A stretch of DNA of 64,000 bases, from contig MNCI01004956.1 in assembly GCA_015680685.1 (NCBI GenBank), forward strand, positions 115,516 through 179,515, read 5' to 3'. Made by a program: the position numbers and the translations under genes. The notes under the pieces were generated by a model, which saw nothing but the letters and a program-made list of their open reading frames with translations, made no database searches and had not been told where the DNA came from. Below, piece by piece: positions 57,170 to 64,000 of the stretch (positions are counted from its first letter, which is position 1; the number at the start of each line of letters is the position of its first letter). The stretch is from Gnetum montanum. Its lineage: Eukaryota > Streptophyta > Gnetopsida > Gnetales > Gnetaceae.

Positions 57170-57800
57170 AGATGATTACCAAAATGGAATTGTTGGATAA
57201 AATTCATGAACAAAACAAAGAAATTCTTTGAAGGTTATTAGCTATTGAAGAAAATGTTATGAAAAAAAAAGGATACTAGTGTCACTCTAAAGGATAATGA
57301 AAAAAATTTACTAAAATTAGCAAAACTTGAAGCCAATGTGGAGGAAAGTAAAAATGAATCTAATCTTGAAGGAACAAAGACATAGATAAGATCTACAATT
57401 TTAGAAGCCTTGAAAGAGTAGGATGAAAAGAAGAAAAAAGAAAAAAATTTGCACTTTATAGGTATCCCAGAGAGAGTATGAAACAGACAATAATTTTTTA
57501 AAGAAAGTTAAAAAAATATAGATTATATATATATATATATAACTTATCTAAAAATTAATAAATTTTTTAGGGTTCTAGGTAAATGACATAAAGTGCATGT
57601 TTGGAAACATTGAAGTTATTTGAAGCAAAATGAAAATGAAAATTTTTTTTGAACAAATGAGGATCTTACTCAAATGAAAGTTGTTGAAAGCATTAGATAA
57701 TGAAAAAAGATTAAGGAAAATCATGAAAAATGTTTTGTATCATATCTAAATGCTAGCAACATAGAGCATGTTTACTCTAATGTTAAAATCACCTTCCAAC
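57170..57800 (+). pseudogene. Possible LINE ORF1-like coiled-coil relic
   Basis: The plus frames give TKMELLDKIHEQNKEIL, NEKNLLKLAKLEANVEESKNES (heptad-like), then KEKNLHFIGIPERV near 57440-57478, similar to the start of the RNA-binding fold in LINE first ORFs. An (AT)n run (57524-57541) splits it. Later SYLNASNIEHVYSNVKITF. The family assignment is tentative. Confidence 0.35.
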
Positions 57801-58765
57801 ACTAAATCTAGATGTTATGAAAAGATAATATATTTGCTAGAAAACAAGCAAACTAGCTATCTTTAATTATTCAAAAGAGAAGATTGCAATAGTATTCCAC
57901 AATCTATAAAACATCCAAACCTATCTACTCACTCAAATGATGCTACAAAGCAAGAGGCTCTACAACCATACAATGGTTATTCTTAATGTAAGACACAACT
58001 GATAGAGAATCTCTTCCACAACCTAAAACTAAGATCTCAACTTACAAGCAAGGCTAGAACACATAGGCCTACATAATTAACCTTGGAGTTGCAACCTCTA
58101 TGCACTCACTCAATGTGTTCTTTTTTCTTTTGCTTAAGTTCACACATGGATTATGAAATCCCATTCTCGGATGTCATGGAAAATGTCAAATACATGTTAT
58201 ATTAGACATTATGCATATAGAAAGTAATAAGAAAAATGCAGAAAGAAAAAATGAAAGAATGTTTTATTGAAATAGAATGGTGTATTTAGATCATGCTTTG
58301 AGAGTGTTCCTTGGGGTTTTCTTTCCTCAACATCTATCCCCTTATAGGAAATCTAGCACTACCACCATGGTTAGGCCTACAACCCAACCAAAAGGGATGT
58401 CTAGTCCTCTTTCTATCCTACTTCACCTGGCTCCTATGACTTGCCTATATTAGCTTCACCACTCCATACTAGAATGATCTCTAAGCCTAGGAATAAATGC
58501 TTTAGGTAAAACCCCCAAAGGTTATCTCAAGAGACATATTTGTTATTACAATGTGTCTTTTTGGATCTCAAATACAATTGCTCTTTTGGATCTTATTAAG
58601 ATAATGATAATACTTGTTATAAAGAGGCATCATCTTTGTTATACAGCAATACCATTTTGGAATGGGGACATTACATGAACTTCATGATAACTCCTCTTTT
58701 TACTCTCTATAGTTACAAGCATGAAAAATTCATGTTTATTAGAAAACAAAAGATAAAAACCTAAG
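57801..58765. other. Unassigned sequence left of E5
   Basis: About 1 kb. It includes a C-rich stretch at 58320-58500 (ACCACCATGG...CACTTCACC) unlike its AT-rich neighbours, but no frame, LTR end or RNA motif was recognised. It was contiguous with 61211 onward before E5 inserted. Confidence 0.4.
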
Positions 58766-59596
58766 TGATGAGCGACTAGGTACCCCTATGCCCAACCATA
58801 CAAATCACTAAGGCATTACGCGTGATCCAGTCAAATTCTATGGATCGATAATTATCTAATGCACTAGCGCTTCTAGGAAGTGAAATGGGCATCAAGAACA
58901 TTTGTTGTCTTCCCAACTACACTTGTGAGGCTTAAGGGTATGATTTTAGTGTAATTGAGGTATATGATTTTTCTCATTTATATTTTATAAGTTTAATCAC
59001 CTATAACAAGAATGAAAGGTAAAGTAATTGAAGATCTAATTCATCTACTACCTAGCTAACCTAACACAAGTAATCATCCCACTTTCCTAAACACATATAG
59101 CACTACTATGCTACCAAACATTAAGCGTTGCTGGATTACCAAGTACTATATGAATGCTCAAAGTGGTCATGCTTGTGTTCATTAACTACTAGAAATAAAT
59201 TGCTTAATTCAAATGAATTTAAGTAGAAAGTAAGGAAATAAATTGTATTAAAGAAAATATTAATCTATTCTTAGTACTACAAGGATTGTCAAAAGAGTTC
59301 ATTTTATTCTTGTCACACTACTACACTCAGGTACATCAGTGCTCGAACAAAGAACTGTACAGACTTAGACTCCTTTTATGGGCACTTAGAAAATATTATA
59401 GCTCTAAAAGGAAGAAATAACAAAAGCTCTACTAATTTGACTAAAAAATGACCAAAAATTATGAAAAACTATTCAAAACTGACTTCAATTCTGAGCTCAA
59501 GTGCTATATTTATAGGCCAGTGTATATCCCTCAACATCGGATATTCGACATCACATCTGGGTGATGCCGGAGCAGATGAAAAAACGTGCTTCATCA
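58766..59596 (-). repeat. E5 3' LTR
   Basis: An 831-bp LTR on the minus strand, TGATGAAGCACG...CGCTCATCA. U3 carries GATGTC/CGATGTTG words (about 59530-59570). TATAAATA on the minus strand is near 59507-59514. Confidence 0.85.
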
Positions 59597-60656
59597 TACT
59601 GACACGAATAAATGAAATCTTGTTCTCAAGTGCAAAAGAGGAGGAACAAGTTCCTTACAAAATATTGGGAATGTATGGAATTATTAACTAACATTAACTA
59701 CTGATTGACTTTGAGTGTTGCATTACAAAATTTTATTCAAGTGGATGTATACAAAATGATAGAGTGACAAAAAGATTGGATAGACTTTGAGGATCACAAA
59801 ATTTATATAGGTCTTCAAGAATTTGCTAAAGATGATTCTCCTTGTTGTCACTAGCAGTGATAGAATTTTAACCTTAATTGTTATGTCAATGCTTCTTTAT
59901 TTATGCAAAACATTTTTGAAGGATGGATTGAAATTTCTTCTCATCATCCCATGGATCTAGCAAACATGTGATGATTGAACTACTATTTTGTATGTGCTAC
60001 GATTTTTCCATGGTCAGATCCTCTGTTGTCTCTCTCTTGGCTTTGTTTTCGTGCTTGGAAAAAGACCTTCTTCCTTAGATTTTTCTTTTAGCATCACCTA
60101 CAATCACCGAAGGATCAACATTAGTTTAGGTAAATTTTCCTTAATAGTTAACCCTTTTTAGATCCCTTAGTTTTTATTTAAGCACAAGGTGATTATAGCA
60201 TACTATGCCCAAGGCTATGAGGTAACTAAAATCATCAAGATGTTTATATTATTCTGATCAAATACTATTAGTTACCATGATGTTCAAAAATAGGATGTTG
60301 GAAAAATTTCAAAAATTTTAATGAAGGCATCCCTAACCACCATGACTAATAAGCATAACTCTGGAAGCACATAGGTTTTTAAATAATTGAAACCAAAGGT
60401 TTAATTTAGAATATGGACAAGAAATATTAATGGATATGGAAATAGAAAAGTAGGAAAAATTAATGAAACAAATGAAAAGTAGTCCCAAAATCATGCATAA
60501 ATTTAGAGAAACCATCATTGATGTTCTAGAAGATGTGAAGGTTAGTTCAAAGCCATGATAAAAAAAAGTTATACAAGTGGGTCCTTCCCAAGGTAGGCTC
60601 TTGCCATAATGCTCTTGCATAACCACTTCTGTAGATGTCTATGAGAACCTACCAGT
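59597..60656 (-). other. E5 residual internal region
   Basis: About 1 kb of non-coding sequence. It begins with a decayed PPT next to the LTR and ends with the conserved post-pol segment at the deletion point. No reading frame is supported. Confidence 0.6.
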
Positions 60657-60730
60657 TTGAGCATTCATATAGTACTTGGTTACCAAATGTTAAGTGTTTC
60701 TAGGTTACCAAGTACTATATGAATGCTCAA
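60657..60730. repeat. 24-bp perfect inverted repeat at the E5 deletion junction
   Basis: The left arm 60657-60680 and right arm 60707-60730 are exact reverse complements (TTGAGCATTCATATAGTA... and its partner), with a 26-bp spacer. The right arm is normal LTR sequence. The left arm is an inverted copy. Confidence 0.9.
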
Positions 60731-61210
60731 AGTGGTTCTGCTTGTGTTCATTAACTACTAGAAATAAATTGCTTAATTCAAATGCATTTAAGTAGAAAGC
60801 AAGAAAGTAAAATGCATTAAAGAAAATATTAATCTGTTCTCCGTGCTACAAGGATTTTCAAAAGAGTTCATTTTATTCCATCACACTACTATGCTCAAGT
60901 ACATTAGTGCTCGAATAAAGAATTGTACATGCTTAGACTCCTTCTATGGGCACTTAGAAAATATTCTAACTCTGAAAGGAAGAAACAACAAAAGCTTTCC
61001 TACATTGACTAGAAAATGATCAAAAACTATGAAAAACTATTCAAAACTTACTTCAAATCATGAGCTCAGGCACTATATTTATAGGCTAGCATATACCCCT
61101 TGACTTTAGATATCTGACATTGCATTTGGGCTCCGATGTCAGATACCCAACATTGAGGCTCCAATGTTGGATACTCAACATCAGGGCAAATGAAAAAAAT
61201 TGCTTCATCA
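60657..61210 (-). repeat. E5 5' LTR, truncated
   Basis: Matches 59130-59596 and ends GCTTCATCA at 61210. The U5 end is missing. Its U3 repeat array (ATCCAACATTGG, AACATTGAGGCTCC, about 61105-61190) is longer than in the 3' LTR. Confidence 0.8.
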
Positions 61211-63640
61211 CTAAGGAAACCTTCCGCAAGCTTATCTTGAAGTTCTTACATAATTTCTATATTTTTTCACATTATCTTGACTATTTTTCAACTTGAAATG
61301 ATCAATTTCATAAGTTTTCCAGGCTGTACAAGTCATCTCAAGCCTTCTTGGTATTGCACCTAAAAATTTTGATTATTGGACAAACTAAAAATCACAAGTA
61401 TGGATCCATTTTAACCTTGAATCCCAAGGACCTCCAAGAAAGAGGATCCAAGGTACCTTGGATGGTCTAGCTGATCTCCTAAGAACTTGAAGAACATAGA
61501 TGGAGAAAAATTAAATTGTAGATTTAAAAGAAAACAAGAAAAAAAACACATAAAAACTAAAACTTGAATTGAATTCTACACAACAAATGAACTATAAACT
61601 TTATTAAAATAGCAAGATGCTTAAATTATAAAGTTTAAATAAGTACATATTATGTGGTTAAATGCATAAGAAGCTTGCTTGGAGGGAGCTTGAAGCCTAT
61701 TGGAGCTGGCAGGTTCTGTTCCATAGTAAAACTAAATGATCTAGGTACTTCCCAAATACAATTACTAAGAAATCCTTGATGGTTTTCACTTGAATCTCCA
61801 ACTTTGGTTACCAGTGAAGCCAATGGTGGTATTTGATTCTTATTACAGTGGTACTACACTGAGAGTCTCTGGTGCTCAAGTAGATACCAATGTGCTCCAA
61901 AATTCTTGCAAGTGCCAAAATGGGTTTAAGTGCTCAAGGTTGAAAAAATGTTTTTAACTTGAATAATGTGTTCAAGTTTGGATTCTATAGGCTTTAAGAT
62001 GGCTAAATTTATGTTGGAAATTTATTTCATGATTGCTGATAGATTGGTGTTGTTTGTAGGCATAACAAGCCATAATTCTTAATGTAGTTGTCCATTTGTG
62101 ATAAGTTTTGATAGCCCAAGACCATCAACACCATACTAGATACTAAAACTAGTAAACAAAATTTTGTTACTATGTAGGCCTTGGAAAGCTACATTGGCAT
62201 TGTTAAAATCTACTAGAAAATATGGTGACTATGTTGGCCATGTAAAGATTATTGAAAATTTATGATGACTACATTGGCCATGCTATAGTTGCTAGAAATT
62301 GTGATGAGTATACTGGCCATTACTAGGAAAATGGAAAACCCAACAACTCAAATGCTAGGTGTGTGTAACTCTAGCATTGTAATGGCTATGACCACCATAA
62401 AACCCATGAAAATGTCAAATTTGGTAGTCCCCTAGGAATTTTTAGCCTTCCCAAGCCCAAATACAGACATGACATAATGTTTTCCACTTGGGAAGTGAGG
62501 CAATAGTAACTTATGAGGCATTTTTTAGCTCAAAAAAGCTAAAGTATGTAAAATTGCATCTCATGGGCCACAAACCTTACATTTACAATAAAATATTTCC
62601 TTAAGTTAGATGGTGAAAGTTATAAGTTACAACATGAATTTTCTTGATGTTATTTCATTGATCCTTCTTTGTTGATGTTTTGAGGATTGAATCAAAAGAC
62701 ATCAAAAAAGAATGCAAAACATAACTGTAGGTCCATCAATGTTCCCTCTCCATGCTTAATTCAGTAGTGTCAAACCATGCCAAAGAGTGCTTGTGATGAT
62801 GGAATAAGATTATGGTGAGATAACAGAGGGTAAAGGCTAAATCTGACTACAAGGAAATGGTCATAGGGGTTAGCAATGATTTCCATATGTTGACATCATG
62901 ATTATATCATGGTAGTGACACTTTCATTACTTGATATGGTCTTCGTGCTTTGTGCTTTGAAGTGTTGGTTACTCAGTAATGTTTTTGAGGGATCAACACT
63001 CTACTCGAAGGTTTCTTTGGCCATTAGGCTCCTTCCTTTGTATGTTTAGAGCCATTGATTTGTCTTTTGGTCTTCATTAGCCTTTTGGCTTCTTGGCAAT
63101 TTTCTTTCCCCTCCTCTAATTTTTTTAATTTGGTTTTTCCATTGAATGAGGTGTGTTACATTTAATAGACTTGATAATGGATCATGACAAAGGAGATGTC
63201 AAATGTTCATAATGCATGAGTATCAAACATAGGTCAACATTATTATTCTAGGTAAGGAAGGTCATAATTAGGGTGTGGGATTGGAAATTATAAAGCAAAC
63301 ACTCTTAGCATGGTAGGACAAGCTCACCAAATCTTAAACATCGAGGTTGCGTGGTAACTTATCATCTAATGAGTTGCACCTTTGCAATGTTTCCAGGCTT
63401 CATCCTGCAAGCACAACTCTAGAAGAACAACAAAACAAGATGAAGAAAACATGTTGTTACAAAACTATGCCTAAGGCTATATGGAAGATCTAGAAAATTA
63501 GGCCACTATAAGTCACTATTATTACACACAAATGTTACAAAGTTCTACAGTTCACTTGTTATGCAAAAAGAGAGAGATAAAAAACACTGGCTCACTTGTT
63601 ATTAACAACCATTATCCTGAATGTGAATGTAGATACCTAC
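61211..63640. other. Unassigned sequence, probably part of another retroelement
   Basis: About 2.4 kb without a supported gene. It contains the 40-bp tandem array at about 62160-62320 and a pyrimidine-rich stretch at 62990-63140. As the gypsy integrase end at 63650 reads leftward, this may be that element's 3' region or LTR, but I could not place LTR ends. Confidence 0.4.
62160..62320. repeat. 40-bp degenerate tandem repeat, four units
   Basis: TTGGCAT/TTGGCCA/CTGGCCAT words recur at 62194, 62234, 62274 and 62314, an exact 40-bp step. Units share TACTAGAAA...GATGACTAC.TTGGCCAT. Confidence 0.75.
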
Positions 63641-63649
63641 AAATAAAAT

Positions 63650-64000
63650 GTGTTAGATGTAATAAGGTTTGAGATAGGAATGGTTGACTGGGTTGGCCAA
63701 CTCTTTTCCATCTATGTTTTCCACTCTAAAGGCTCCCTTGTCATAGGCCTTAGTGATCAAAAAAGGCCCTTCCCAGTTGGCTAAGAGTTTTTCCACATGT
63801 TTGTGAATAGCCTTAAGGACCAATTCTCCCTCCTTAATCATATGTTTGTTTAGGTCATGGTGATGCTATTGTTTCTACCTCTCATGGTAAAATGTGAGAA
63901 AGCATTCACACCCATTGCTCTTCCATCAAGTCCAAGTTAATGGTACACAACTTCCTATTCTTCTCATCATTAATGAAGTTATATAGAACCATAGTTAGTG
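63650..64000 (-). pseudogene. Ty3/gypsy integrase C-terminal region (different element)
   Basis: Minus strand, running in from the right edge. Open from 63841 to 63653: IKEGELVLKAIHKHVEKLLANWEGPFLITKAYDKG... with the end ELANPVNHSYLKPYY. This is the GDLVLK...WEGP....G..L...G block of gypsy integrase C-termini. The WEGP context differs from E1-E4 (LWEGPYIIHESFPSG), so it is another family. Upstream (63845-63990) is frameshifted (NRKLCTINLDLMEEQWV). Confidence 0.75.

Larger units (their letters stand above)
58766..61210 (-). mobile_element. E5: internally deleted LTR retrotransposon of the same family
   Basis: A 2,445-bp minus-strand element with perfect TSD CTAAG (58761-58765 and 61211-61215). 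It keeps the whole 3' LTR (58766-59596), about 1.06 kb of the post-pol non-coding tract, and a 5' LTR lacking part of U5 (about 60657-61210). PBS, gag and pol are gone. The retained internal part matches E1-E4 (for example AAGTGGGTCC...GTAGGCTC near 60567-60602) and shows no ORF3. Confidence 0.83.

Noticed and set aside
58320-58500. C-rich stretch as a host exon
   Set aside because: No frame longer than a few dozen codons, no clear splice sites, no recognisable protein.

Overview
This is a gene-free stretch of a large, repeat-rich plant nuclear genome. It is almost entirely retrotransposons nested inside one another, all decayed by stop codons and indels. No host gene, rRNA, tRNA gene, CRISPR array or bacterial-type operon was seen. 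The plant origin rests on Ty3/gypsy (Metaviridae) elements of the Athila-like, non-chromovirus kind with a tRNA-Asp-type primer site, together with plant-type LINEs. The length of the elements, the depth of nesting and the age of the copies suggest a gymnosperm (conifer or relative), but this is a low-confidence inference.

Layout, left to right. (1) 1-3060: a minus-strand LINE (LINE-A: ORF1 with a zinc knuckle, then an endonuclease), cut by a solo LTR at 506-1309 (TSD TAAAC). (2) About 3090-3720: remnant of a plus-strand LINE ORF1 (LINE-C). (3) 4835-5813 plus 41691-41935: minus-strand LINE-B ORF1, split by element E1. (4) E1, 5814-41690, minus strand, TSD CATGG. It spans about 36 kb but is only about 12.5 kb of its own sequence, because it holds three later insertions: E2 (7132-19724, plus, TSD GCTAG), E3 (25109-35070, plus, TSD GTGG[T/G]) and a solo LTR (36937-37751, plus, TSD [C/T]ACTT). 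(5) 42540-45324 plus 55301-56290: plus-strand LINE-D (ORF1, endonuclease, reverse transcriptase, C-terminal finger), split by E4 (45325-55300, plus, TSD CTATT). (6) 56384-56664 SINE-like units, 56853-56970 a 15-bp minisatellite, then a coiled-coil LINE ORF1-like remnant. (7) E5, 58766-61210, minus strand, TSD CTAAG, internally deleted. (8) 61211-63640 unassigned DNA with a 40-bp tandem repeat, then a gypsy integrase C-terminus from another element entering from the right edge on the minus strand.

E1-E5 are one family: LTRs of about 800-880 bp bounded by TGATGA...TCATCA, and 5-bp target duplications. E2, E3 and E4 (and E1 in rearranged form) show PBS, gag, protease, RT, RNase H, integrase, an internal polypurine-like motif, a long non-coding tract, a terminal polypurine tract and the 3' LTR. 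There are two structural forms. E1 and E2 (about 12.5 kb) carry an additional downstream ORF (ORF3) with a long coiled-coil region, preceded by a splice-acceptor-like sequence. E3 and E4 (about 10 kb) lack it, and what is left of E5 shows none.

The most interesting signals are the conserved ORF3, the internal polypurine motif after pol, the short repeat arrays (often the palindrome GATATC) just upstream of the LTR TATA box that differ between subfamilies and between the two LTRs of one element, and the clean nested-insertion record.
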